From NCBI GenBank assembly GCA_963818685.1, contig CAWFTJ010000005.1:62001-126000 (forward strand): a stretch of 64,000 nucleotides of DNA, in the 5' to 3' direction. How positions within the stretch are numbered: position 1 is the stretch's first letter; each line of letters opens with the position of its first letter. Under the pieces are notes generated by a model. The model saw only the letters and a list, made by a program, of their open reading frames with translations. It searched no databases and had not been told where the DNA came from. Source of the DNA: CAJCJE01 sp963818685. GTDB taxonomy: Bacteria > Actinomycetota > Actinomycetes > Mycobacteriales > Pseudonocardiaceae. The position numbers were made by a program, and so were the translations under genes. Shown here piece after piece: positions 1 to 8,012 of this stretch.

Positions 1-3000
1 CGCCGGCTCTGCCACGTGTACAGGTCGGTTGGGCCGAGCGGCTCCGGCCGGGCTGCCCGCGTCTCGTCCGGTCCGACCGCGCCCCGCTCCCACACCGGGG
101 CGTCCTCGTCCCATCGGCCCGCAATCGGCTCATACCCGGTCGCGATCAGGTTCAGCAGCAGCGTGTCCCGCAGGGTCGTCCCCTCGGGTAGGACTCCGCC
201 GAGGTAACCGCACCAGCCGGTTCCGATCGGGTATCCCTTGCCGCCCTTGACCCGCTTGTCCCCGGCCGCGCCGGACTTGATCCCAGACGGGTCGAACGCC
301 TGACAGTGCACCAGCCAGCGCGCCGCCTCCGCGAACGGCAACGATCCCACTCCGCCCAGACGGGTGGTGAAGAACGGATGCCCGTTGGGTACGTCGGCGA
401 CCAACTTGTCCAGCTCAGACACCTCACCCTTGTCCGTGTGCAGCCCGGCGACCTGTAGGAACGGTGTGACCGGGTGCAGCAGGTCGAACCGGTCTCGGTA
501 GCGCTCCAGGTAAGCCTCGACCTGGGCGACCGGCAGCCCGTCAGCCAGCCACAACCGCTCCCAAGCGTCGAGGTCGACCGGCCCTGCCACAGCGCGGTGC
601 AGAATCGCCAGCAACAGGCGGATCAGCGCGAACACCTGTGTCGGGACCTCACCGACCACCTCCGCCACGTCGCCAGCCTGGGCGAACACCTCCCGCAAGG
701 ACAGGTCCAGCACCGTGCCATCGGCCCGGCGTACCATGATCCATGGCTGGTCGACCAGGTTGAAGCTCGCCTCATCCACGTTCATGCAGCAGCCCTCGAT
801 CCAGGTCGTAGGACAACCGGAAACAGGTTTCCCTGTGGGACACCACGGCTTGTCGGTCGAATCGAGTACGAGCACCAACTGTCCTTTCAGGAGCGGGACT
901 TGGTCGAAACTGGTGAACGTGTTGCGCTCCAGCGCGGTGATCACGTCATCGATCACGCCAGGGTGCGACATCGCCAGGGGCAGCCGCAGCGTGCAGCTGG
1001 CGATGACCCGAGCCAGCCCCTGCGGTACCGGGAAGTCGGTCGGAATCTGCTGTCGCGCACCCCGCTCGATCCAGGTTGGTGTCAGCAGCCCACCGCTCTC
1101 GTCGCGCTGCACCACCAGAACTTCCACGGATTCCTCACCGTCGCGAACCTGCGCGAGACCGCGGGGGGAGTCGTCGATCCCGTCGACATCGCCCACGCCC
1201 GCATACAGCCACCCCACCAGCGTGGTCGCCGGAACGGTCTCACCCAACAGGGACTCCGCGGCCCGTGCTCGCCGCCGCTCGGCCCGCTCGGCCGCAGCGC
1301 GACACGCGGCCGTCATCGCCGGCTGCCAGTCCGGCGGTCCAAGCGGATCGTCACTGTAGGCCGAAGCCACCAACGGCGCGATGTCCTCCGGTAGCCTGAT
1401 CGACTCGCGATCGGCCAGTAGTGCGGCCGATCGCAGGAGCGGGTGCTCGCCATACACCCGCCGCGATCCACGCACCGCCCGCGCTGGGACGCCCGCCCAG
1501 TCGTCGACCCCCATCAGCGCACAGCGTGCCTGCCGCACCCCGGCCGGGCGATCCCGTTCGTGTCGATGGACACGGCCCAACCGTTGCAGTACCAGATCCA
1601 TTGGCGCCAGGTCCGTCACCATCAAGTCGAAGTCCACATCGAGCGATTGCTCCACCACCTGCGACGCCACCACGATATGCAGGCCCGGACGGACCGTGTC
1701 CGGCCCCGGCGGCCCAAAACGCCGCAACAGGGAGCGATCTGTCCGAGCCCGATCACAACTGAGGAATCGGGAATGGTTCACCGTGATGTGCTCAGCCCCG
1801 AAGACCTCGCGCAACCGGTCCGCGGTCTCCTGCACCCGAGTGACCGTGTTGCGCACGACCACGGCGCACCCACCATCAGTCAGGTGCCGCCGAAGAAATC
1901 CGACAAGGGTGTCCAACTCGTCATCGAGACGCTCCACCGCGACGGCCGTCCGCCGCTCGGGTAGTGGCAACACGGCCGGCGACCGTACCCCCGACGCGGT
2001 CACCACCGGATACCCCACGTGCTCCTCGACCGTCGGAACCTCCCGCCCGGTCCCCGACTCATAGGCGTTCAGCAGCTCGGTGCGGCGGGCCGGCGGCAGG
2101 GTGGCCGACAGCAACACCACCGGCACCCCGTACGCACCCAACCAGTGCAGCACTCGATCCAGGTACCGCGACATGTACACGTCGTAGGCGTGCACCTCAT
2201 CGATAATCACGACCTTCCCCGCCAACGCGAGGTGACGAAGCATCAGGTGCCGGCTTTTCAACCCCGCGAACAGAACCTGATCGATCGTGCCCACCACGAA
2301 CGACGCCAGCACAGCCCGCTTCCGACCCCGCATCCACTGATGCACCATCACCGCGTCCGGCTGACCATCACCGATGTTCGCATACCGGCTTTCCCGCACC
2401 AGCCCCGCATAGTCGTCGTTCAGACTCGCCTTGCCGTGCACCAGGTTCACCGACAATGCCGAGTCGCCCGGCAACGCCTTCAACCACTGCAACACGCGCC
2501 CGAACATCGCATCCGACGTCGCCTGCGTCGGCAACGCCACGAAACATCCATCCGCCCGCGAACGATGCGCGAGCACCTCCGCGGCCAACAACGCCGCCTC
2601 TGTCTTCCCCGCCCCCATCGGCGCCTCGACAATCACCAACCCCGCCTGCGGCTGCGCGTCCGCCATCTCCACCGCAGCCCGCTGCACCGGTCGTGCCACC
2701 GCACCCAGTTGACCGAACCGAGCCCCGAACACCGCGTCCAGATCGGCACCCAACGGCATAGCCGACCACCGAGGCGGCAAGCCCAGTCGCCGCCACGCCT
2801 CCTTCACCCGCCGCTCCGTCAACACCGCATCTGGCAACACCGGAGGCCGGTTGACCTCGCTGATCGGATACAGCGGGAAAAAGTCCGTGTTCGACGCGAT
2901 CCAGTCCGCCACGATGACAATCGCCGTCAACAACACCTGGCTCGGTTTGCTCAGTACCACAGTCCGAAATGACCGCAATACATCTACCCCACCCACCAGA

Positions 3001-3584
3001 TCCGTTGCCCACTCCAGATGCCGCACCCGCGCGGCTTCCCATACCCCAGTCCCGGTCAATTCGCCGCGCCGCCGAACCATGTCAAGCTGCGAATCCTCCG
3101 GCGTCCGACCATGATGACTACCGACAATCGCCGCCCACTGCGCCGCACCCTTTCGAGACACAAACTCGCATTGCGCGATCAACCACTCGCGAACCGCCCA
3201 ATATCCCACAAGCCCATGACTCACCGCGCTCCGGTCACCATCCCGAGCCAACTCCGGTCGCGCAACCAACCCGAACTCGTGCATGCGATCCGCCAACATC
3301 GGTACCTGAACCGCGAACGCCGGACTGGCTTTGCCAACATCGTGAACGGCAGCCAACCACACTGCGGCATCGCGGACATCCGCCACACCACGAGGGAAAT
3401 CTCGGCCAATTCTGGACCGCACCTGTGGCGACACCCATTCGTCCACCAACAGGCCAGCTACACCAGCACTATCGCCAAGATGCTGGTGCAATGGCAACCA
3501 ATGCGAAACCCGATTCTCCTCGTCCCGCACTGTCTTGGCCCAAACCGACAACCAGCCGTCGTCCGTTACGCCACCCTCTTTCAT
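1..3584 (-). CDS. cas3-cse1: Cas3-Cse1 (Cas8e) fusion protein, type I-E CRISPR; truncated by left window edge
   Basis: One uninterrupted frame encodes the type I-E nuclease-helicase Cas3 followed directly by the Cascade large subunit Cse1. Seen in the translation from ATG 3584: an HD domain (HD at 81-82 in AVHDVGKA; further His in LPLHQHLGDSA and SHHGRTP), Walker A APMGAGKTEAA (Lys about 327), DEVH about 462-465 followed by a SAT motif, and QRLGRVHRH (motif VI). Around residue 934 the Cse1 signature begins (FNLVDQPWIMV), followed by HPFFT, LVHCQAFDPSGIKSG and VKGGKGYPIGTGW. No stop codon separates the halves; only about 260 Cse1 residues lie in the window. Upstream in-frame ATGs at 3620 and 3671 are alternative starts; 3584 best fits the usual Cas3 N-terminus. 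Base composition is lower in GC than the neighbouring core genes, consistent with horizontal transfer. The remaining cas genes should lie left of the window. Fused Cas3-Cse1 proteins are known from some Streptomyces. Confidence 0.93.
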   Translation of the reverse strand, partial: MKEGGVTDDGWLSVWAKTVRDEENRVSHWLPLHQHLGDSAGVAGLLVDEWVSPQVRSRIGRDFPRGVADVRDAAVWLAAVHDVGKASPAFAVQVPMLADRMHEFGLVARPELARDGDRSAVSHGLVGYWAVREWLIAQCEFVSRKGAAQWAAIVGSHHGRTPEDSQLDMVRRRGELTGTGVWEAARVRHLEWATDLVGGVDVLRSFRTVVLSKPSQVLLTAIVIVADWIASNTDFFPLYPISEVNRPPVLPDAVLTERRVKEAWRRLGLPPRWSAMPLGADLDAVFGARFGQLGAVARPVQRAAVEMADAQPQAGLVIVEAPMGAGKTEAALLAAEVLAHRSRADGCFVALPTQATSDAMFGRVLQWLKALPGDSALSVNLVHGKASLNDDYAGLVRESRYANIGDGQPDAVMVHQWMRGRKRAVLASFVVGTIDQVLFAGLKSRHLMLRHLALAGKVVIIDEVHAYDVYMSRYLDRVLHWLGAYGVPVVLLSATLPPARRTELLNAYESGTGREVPTVEEHVGYPVVTASGVRSPAVLPLPERRTAVAVERLDDELDTLVGFLRRHLTDGGCAVVVRNTVTRVQETADRLREVFGAEHITVNHSRFLSCDRARTDRSLLRRFGPPGPDTVRPGLHIVVASQVVEQSLDVDFDLMVTDLAPMDLVLQRLGRVHRHERDRPAGVRQARCALMGVDDWAGVPARAVRGSRRVYGEHPLLRSAALLADRESIRLPEDIAPLVASAYSDDPLGPPDWQPAMTAACRAAAERAERRRARAAESLLGETVPATTLVGWLYAGVGDVDGIDDSPRGLAQVRDGEESVEVLVVQRDESGGLLTPTWIERGARQQIPTDFPVPQGLARVIASCTLRLPLAMSHPGVIDDVITALERNTFTSFDQVPLLKGQLVLVLDSTDKPWCPTGKPVSGCPTTWIEGCCMNVDEASFNLVDQPWIMVRRADGTVLDLSLREVFAQAGDVAEVVGEVPTQVFALIRLLLAILHRAVAGPVDLDAWERLWLADGLPVAQVEAYLERYRDRFDLLHPVTPFLQVAGLHTDKGEVSELDKLVADVPNGHPFFTTRLGGVGSLPFAEAARWLVHCQAFDPSGIKSGAAGDKRVKGGKGYPIGTGWCGYLGGVLPEGTTLRDTLLLNLIATGYEPIAGRWDEDAPVWERGAVGPDETRAARPEPLGPTDLYTWQSR

Positions 3585-3710
3585 CCATCCCACGTCAGCG
3601 GGACGCTTATGCCTACACATCCGTTCGGGAACACAATCCGTTAACAAAATCCACAACTTCGTGTCCAGCATGCGCAACCACCGATCCGGCGCTGGCACTA
3701 CAGCCGCATC

Positions 3711-3986
3711 TCACCGCACCCGACGGTCCAACCACTCAAACACGCTTATCGCTGCCGCTCCTCCAGCGAGCAACCCAGCAAGACACCCCACCACCGCAGC
3801 ATGCAGAGCGCTCACCGACACCGTCAGCTTTGCCCAGGCAAGACACGCGCTCACGACGAAGACGAGGAAGCCAACAAACGCGGCCGCGATCCAGATCGAC
3901 AGCGATCGCGACGCCATCTTCGGGGTCGACGCTTCGTCGGGCCGGTCATCGTCAGGAATCTCAGGACGAGCAGGTCTGGAGTACAC
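3711..3986 (-). CDS. Small two-helix membrane protein at the head of the cas operon
   Basis: A 91-residue protein of unrecognised family. The N-terminal ~25 residues are polar and acidic (PEIPDDDRPDEAS). Two hydrophobic segments follow: about 30-50 (IWIAAAFVGFLVFVVSACLA) and about 58-80 (SALHAAVVGCLAGLLAGG). The tail SVFEWLDRRVR is basic. I chose GTG 3986 because GGAG lies just upstream; ATG 3917 is an alternative that removes the acidic head. Its stop at 3713-3711 is in the same frame as, and 40-130 bp before, the possible cas3 starts, so it is probably co-transcribed with cas3-cse1. A membrane partner for the CRISPR system is only an inference from position. Confidence 0.5.
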   Translation of the reverse strand: MYSRPARPEIPDDDRPDEASTPKMASRSLSIWIAAAFVGFLVFVVSACLAWAKLTVSVSALHAAVVGCLAGLLAGGAAAISVFEWLDRRVR

Positions 3987-4031
3987 GTCGCTCCGGTCTG
4001 GTGCCGAGTTTGGACGAGGTAACAGGGCCAG

Positions 4032-4121
4032 GTCAGCCCCGCGTAGGCGGGGAAGAGCGGACTCGATCGAAATCCGCGGTACCCATCGGCCTGGATCAGC
4101 CCGTCTGACGGGACAGGGACC
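4032..4121 (+). repeat. Degenerate CRISPR-like repeat pair (possible mini-array)
   Basis: Bases 4032-4060 resemble a type I-E repeat: GTC, then a CCCCGC/GCGGGG stem, then GAAGAGCGG, matching the array repeat at about 17 of 27 positions. After exactly 33 bases (4061-4093, the array spacer length) a weaker hairpin unit at 4094-4121 (CCCGT-CTG-ACGGG stem, ending ACC) follows. The 62-base offset is close to the 61-base array period. It lies between the divergent cas operon and the array. It could be a decayed array, a crRNA-like regulatory RNA, or chance GC-rich hairpins; the second unit matches poorly in sequence. Confidence 0.35.
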
Positions 4122-4156
4122 ACTTGAGGTCAGCGATCGGGAGACGAGGAGGACTC

Positions 4157-4291
4157 GTGCCGAACCCATCCCACGTGACACGCAGTCGCGGTACCCAGCG
4201 GCCCTTTATGACTGCCGAGGGTGCACCGTGTCGGTGCTGGGTATCACACAGGACTGCCGTTAGTCCGCTGCATGGGCCAAATCATGCGTGA
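4157..4291 (+). CDS. Candidate 44-residue small ORF beside the mini-array
   Basis: GTG start preceded by a strong GAGGAGG ribosome binding site at 4146-4152, then 44 codons to TGA at 4289-4291. The peptide begins VPNPSHVTRSRGTQRPF and is Arg- and Cys-containing, with no hydrophobic segment and no family I recognise. Its start region carries GGACTCG, and its coding region carries CGCGGTACCCA-CGGCC; both blocks also occur in the 33-base unit of the neighbouring degenerate mini-array. Protein status is uncertain: only the ribosome binding site and the open frame support it. Confidence 0.3.
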   Translation: MPNPSHVTRSRGTQRPFMTAEGAPCRCWVSHRTAVSPLHGPNHA

Positions 4292-4540
4292 CGCTAGCCA
4301 ATCACGCACGGAGGCACATATCGGATACCAACGGTCGCATCGCCAACCGACCCCGGGGCGGTCCGATCAGCAACCCCTGTGGTGCCAACTGATCTTGACA
4401 GAGCGCCTGCCCGAAGACGTTCGTGTTTTGCCGGTAAACCACCGGTCGGCGGCGACAGGATCGAGGGGGTCACATGTCTGCGATGACCACGCAGGCCACC
4501 TCGTGCCGCTGCGCCTTCCGCGACGCCTCGCCGAAGAAGT

Positions 4541-4586
4541 GATAGTAAAATCGCCCACTTCCAAGTAACGTCGCAGGTCAGCAAGT
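4541..4586 (+). promoter_or_regulatory. CRISPR leader, array-proximal part
   Basis: A short AT-rich stretch (GATAGTAAAAT at 4541-4551) in otherwise GC-rich sequence lies about 40 bp before the first repeat. Leader-side placement here agrees with the mutated repeat being at the opposite end of the array. It likely carries the -10 region for the precursor crRNA, transcribed rightward. Confidence 0.6.
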
Positions 4587-6080
4587 GTCGTCCCCGCGGA
4601 CGCGGGGCTGTTCCGAACGACGACTGACCAAACGAGTCGGGGGCCGGGTCGTCCCCGCGGACGCGGGGCTGTTCCCCACTGAGCCGACGTCATCGCGGAC
4701 CGGCGATCGTCGTCCCCGCGGACGCGGGGCTGTTCCTTCGCGGGGCGTTCGGCGCCAACCGGTAACACGGTCGTCCCCGCGGACGCGGGGCTGTTCCCGC
4801 GCGGTCGGCGGTCTGGCGGGCCGGCCGGTCGTCGTCCCCGCGGACGCGGGGCTGTTCCGCCGCCGAGCGTGCCGCTCGACAGAGGTCGCAGGTCGTCCCC
4901 GCGGACGCGGGGCTGTTCCGGCGCTACCGAAGAACGCGGTGATCTCGTGGCCGTCGTCCCCGCGGACGCGGGGCTGTTCCTCAGTGACGCTGAGTTGCTA
5001 GAACGACGCGGTGGTCGTCCCCGCGGACGCGGGGCTGTTCCGCAGGAGCAGCGGATCGCGGCGTTCATCGAGCAGTCGTCCCCGCGGACGCGGGGCTGTT
5101 CCGGCGCGCAAGTCCGGGTCGGTCACGGACTTGGCGTCGTCCCCGCGGACGCGGGGCTGTTCCGGACAGATGACGATGGCAGACATGATCAAAACCGTCG
5201 TCCCCGCGGACGCGGGGCTGTTCCTAGAGCGCGGCCCGCACTCCCTGCCAGGAGACAGTCGTCCCCGCGGACGCGGGGCTGTTCCCCGGGTGTCGCGGGC
5301 CCCTTGGTACCAGACGGAGTCGTCCCCGCGGACGCGGGGCTGTTCCTGAACGCTTCGGGATCTGGGGCGGCCTGGCTCCGTCGTCCCCGCGGACGCGGGG
5401 CTGTTCCGTAACGGTATGGTCACGTTCAAGTGGGCCGTTCGTCGTCCCCGCGGACGCGGGGCTGTTCCGCCCGACATCGACAAGCTCGCCCGAGCCCTGC
5501 TGTCGTCCCCGCGGACGCGGGGCTGTTCCCACTCCACAGGCTGTGGGCAACTCCAATCGTGGGTCGTCCCCGCGGACGCGGGGCTGTTCCTTGCAGCGGA
5601 CGCGGGTAGTAGTTCGCCTGCGCGTCGTCCCCGCGGACGCGGGGCTGTTCCGTCGCCGAACTTCGCTGTCGCTTCGTCCGCTGTGTCGTCCCCGCGGACG
5701 CGGGGCTGTTCCGGGCCTCCAGTCCTTCGGTCAGGCGGCGCCCGGGTGTCGTCCCCGCGGACGCGGGGCTGTTCCGACGGCCATCCTGACCGCCTTAGCG
5801 GACCGGGGGTCGTCCCCGCGGACGCGGGGCTGTTCCGCCGCCCGTACTGGTCGGCTGGCAGGAAAGAAAGTCGTCCCCGCGGACGCGGGGCTGTTCCCTG
5901 ATCGAGGTCGCACCGGGCGCGGTGGTCATCGTCGTCCCCGCGGACGCGGGGCTGTTCCGCGGTCAGCGTTGCGCGTTTCTACCAGAGCTTTGTCGTCCCC
6001 GCGGACGCGGGGCTGTTCCTCGGCCGCTGTCGTCGACGCAGTAGCACTCGCCGTCGTCCCCGCGGACACGGGGCTGTTCC
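4587..6080 (+). CRISPR. Type I-E CRISPR array, 25 repeats and 24 spacers
   Basis: The 28-base repeat starts GTCGTCCCCGCGG and ends GGGGCTGTTCC, with a CCCCGCG/CGCGGGG stem typical of type I-E. Repeats begin at 4587 and recur every 61 bases, so spacers are 33 bases. The exception is the spacer at 5713-5747, which is 35 bases and shifts the register by 2. All repeats read identically except the last (6053-6080), where one base of the stem is changed (A at 6068). That marks the right end as the old, trailer end and the left end as the leader side. Spacers appear unique, indicating a diverse acquisition history. The matching effector is the leftward cas3-cse1 operon. Confidence 0.98.
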
Positions 6081-6136
6081 GCTCTAAGCCTCGATCCACC
6101 GACCGATAGGTCGGCTGCCGAGTGTCGTAAACAGGA

Positions 6137-6203
6137 AAGTGCCCTCTGAACTGGGATGATCGCTGTTGTCTAGGCAACAAACATCCAGTCCGAGAGGGCA
6201 CTT
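6137..6203 (+). promoter_or_regulatory. Long hairpin covering the transposase ribosome binding site
   Basis: AAGTGCCCTCT (6137-6147) pairs with AGAGGGCACTT (6193-6203). Inner arms CTGGGAT/ATCCAG and TGTTG/CAACA extend the stem to a TCTAGG loop at 6169-6174. The only ribosome binding site for the GTG start at 6207, GAGAGGG at 6192-6198, is inside the 3' arm. In IS10 and IS50 such structures block transposase translation from read-through transcripts; the same role here is inferred. Confidence 0.7.
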
Positions 6204-6206
6204 CGA

Positions 6207-7598
6207 GTGCAAGCTTCGCACAGATTCACCCCGACGTCCGCGACCTTCGACGATCAAAACCTCGTGTCGCTGGCCGGACTGGTCCCGGTCATGGCCCTGG
6301 CCGAACAGACCAAGCTGAACACGCTCCTCACAGAGAAGGTCTCGATCACCACGCCGCGGATCAAGTCCGGATCAGCCAACCCCGCACCCAAGCTCACCAC
6401 GCTGATCGCGGGCATGTGCGCGGGCGCGGACAGCATCGACGATGTCAATATCCTGCGCGCGGGCGGCATGAAAACACTCTTCGATGGCGTGTACGCACCC
6501 TCGACGATCGGCACCCTGTTACGCGAGTTCAGCTTCGGCCACGCCCGACAACTGGAATCCGTGCTCCGTGACCACCTCCGCCACCTGTGTACCCGGATGG
6601 ATCTGTTACCCGGCTCGGAGCAACGCGTGTTTCTCGACATCGACTCGCTACTGCGTCCGGTCTACGGACACGCCAAACACGGCGCCTCCTACGGACACAC
6701 CAAGATCGCGGGCAAACAGGTCCTCCGCAAAGGGCTCTCCCCACTGGCCACCACGCTCAGCACCACCCACGCCGCGCCCGTGATCGCCGGGATGCGACTA
6801 CGCGCCGGGAAAACCGGCTCAGCCAAAGGCGCGGGCCGCATGGTCACCCAGGCGATCGTGACCGCCCGCACGGCCGGCCTGCACGGTGAGATCCTGGTTC
6901 GGGGCGACTCCGCATTCGGCGGCCGGGCCGTCATCGGCGCCTGCCGCCGCCACGGCGCCCGGTTCTCCCTAGTACTGACCAAAAATGCCGCCGTGCAGGC
7001 GGCGATCGCCTCGATTCCCGACAACGCGTGGACACCGGTGCGCTACCCCGGCGCGGTCCGGGACCCCGATACCGGAGGCTGGATTTCCGACGCCGAGGTC
7101 GCCGACATCGCCTACACCGCGTTCGCGTCCACCACAGACCGCATCACCGCCCGGCTGATCGTGCGTCGGGTCAAAGACGCCGCGCGTCAGGACGAACTGT
7201 TCCCGGTCTGGCGCTATCACCCGTTTTTCACCGACAGCACCGAACCCACGACTGAAGCGGATATCACCCACCGACGCCACGCGATCATCGAGACCGTGTT
7301 CGCTGATCTGATCGACGGGCCGCTGGCGCACATGCCCTCCGGCTCGTTCGGCGCGAACTCCGCCTGGGTGCTCTGCGCGGCGATCGCCCACAACCTCCTG
7401 CGCGCTGCCGGCACCCTCGCGAGCACGACCCTGGGCAAGGCCAGGGGATCCACGCTGCGCCGCAAGATCATCGCTGTTCCTGCTCGGTTGGCCCGCCCGC
7501 AGCGCAAGCCCGTGCTGCACCTGCCCGCCTATTGGCCTTGGGCCTCGGCCTGGCAACGCCTCTGGCAGACCACTGCGACCACGCCCCTGACCACCTGA
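6207..7598 (+). CDS. IS1380-family transposase
   Basis: A DDE transposase of 463 residues, full length for the family, that catalyses movement of the surrounding element. Visible family features are the N-terminal region LAEQTKLNTLL, the conserved block around VRGDSAFGGRAVIGACRR (about 231-247), which carries a catalytic Asp, and the C-terminal block RRHAIIETVFADLIDGPLAH followed by SFGANSAWVLCAAIAHNL, which carries the catalytic Glu. The GTG start at 6207 follows GAGAGGG at 6192-6198, which is sequestered in the upstream hairpin. The frame is intact. Rightward transcription from the CRISPR array would read straight into this gene. Confidence 0.95.
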   Translation: MQASHRFTPTSATFDDQNLVSLAGLVPVMALAEQTKLNTLLTEKVSITTPRIKSGSANPAPKLTTLIAGMCAGADSIDDVNILRAGGMKTLFDGVYAPSTIGTLLREFSFGHARQLESVLRDHLRHLCTRMDLLPGSEQRVFLDIDSLLRPVYGHAKHGASYGHTKIAGKQVLRKGLSPLATTLSTTHAAPVIAGMRLRAGKTGSAKGAGRMVTQAIVTARTAGLHGEILVRGDSAFGGRAVIGACRRHGARFSLVLTKNAAVQAAIASIPDNAWTPVRYPGAVRDPDTGGWISDAEVADIAYTAFASTTDRITARLIVRRVKDAARQDELFPVWRYHPFFTDSTEPTTEADITHRRHAIIETVFADLIDGPLAHMPSGSFGANSAWVLCAAIAHNLLRAAGTLASTTLGKARGSTLRRKIIAVPARLARPQRKPVLHLPAYWPWASAWQRLWQTTATTPLTT

Positions 7599-7775
7599 AC
7601 ATCCGTCCCCATCCCTACCAGCAGGAACGACAGTGGAAAGGCTGGGCAGACCAGCGGCAACACCACGCCCGGATCTCAGCCGCCCGCATTCCACAAGATC
7701 ACGGGATACTCGCAAACCGAGTCGGTGGATCGAGGATAAAGAGGAACAACTGAGACTAAAACTGAGACTAGACGC

Positions 7776-7812
7776 GACCAGGGCGCTTCCGGATTCCGGA
7801 AGCGCCCTGGTC
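7776..7812 (-). terminator. Terminator downstream of tRNA-Thr
   Basis: Perfect 18-bp inverted repeat (GACCAGGGCGCTTCCGGA, one-base loop, complement) located 7 bases past the 3' end of the leftward tRNA gene. No T-run, as is common in actinobacteria. Confidence 0.85.
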
Positions 7813-7819
7813 AATGCTG

Positions 7820-7893
7820 AGCCGCCTAAGGGAATCGAACCCTTGACCTACGCATTACGAGTGCGTCGCTCTAGCCGTCTGAGCTAAGGCGGC
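7820..7893 (-). tRNA. tRNA-Thr (anticodon CGT)
   Basis: Reads GCCGCCTTAGCTCAG at the 5' end on the minus strand. The acceptor stem GCCGCCT pairs with AGGCGGC, the anticodon arm ACGCA-CTCGTAA-TGCGT gives anticodon CGT (codon ACG), and the T-arm contains GGGTTCGATTCCC. CCA is not encoded. It separates the CRISPR/IS block from the conserved core region. Confidence 0.97.
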
Positions 7894-8012
7894 GGTGCGT
7901 GATGAAGCATACCGGGTGAATCAGCGTTACCGGCAGCGGCCACCGTCGTTAGGGCGAATGTGATCCCGGTCCCAGTCCGCCGACCGGTGTACCGCCGAGG
8001 AGGAACCGCCTG

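Larger units (their letters stand above)
6089..7735 (+). mobile_element. IS1380-family insertion sequence, complete
   Basis: Perfect 15-bp terminal inverted repeats, CCTCGATCCACCGAC at 6089-6103 and its complement at 7721-7735, enclose one transposase gene. The 1,647-bp length is typical of the IS1380 family. The flanks share TAA but show no clean 4-bp target duplication, so the insertion may be old or the ends rearranged. It sits only 8 bp beyond the last CRISPR repeat, on the trailer side. Intact ends and an intact frame suggest it could still be active. Confidence 0.9.

Noticed and set aside
474..3644. Long rightward open frames across the first 3.6 kb
   Set aside because: They are antisense shadows of the leftward cas3-cse1 frame, rich in Arg/Pro/His and without domains.
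4474..4542. 22-codon ORF (MSAMTTQATSCRCAFRDASPKK has 22 residues; begins MSAMTTQATSC) with a GAGGGGG site just before the CRISPR leader
   Set aside because: Too short and ends inside the leader; no independent support that it is translated.
4585..6109. Open frames on both strands through the array
   Set aside because: They result from a 61-base period with stop-free GC-rich repeats; the proteins are just repeated repeat-translations.
7747..7768. Tandem ACTGAGACTA direct repeat beyond the IS right end, considered as further CRISPR repeats
   Set aside because: Only two 10-base copies, unrelated to the array repeat; probably chance or old IS scar.
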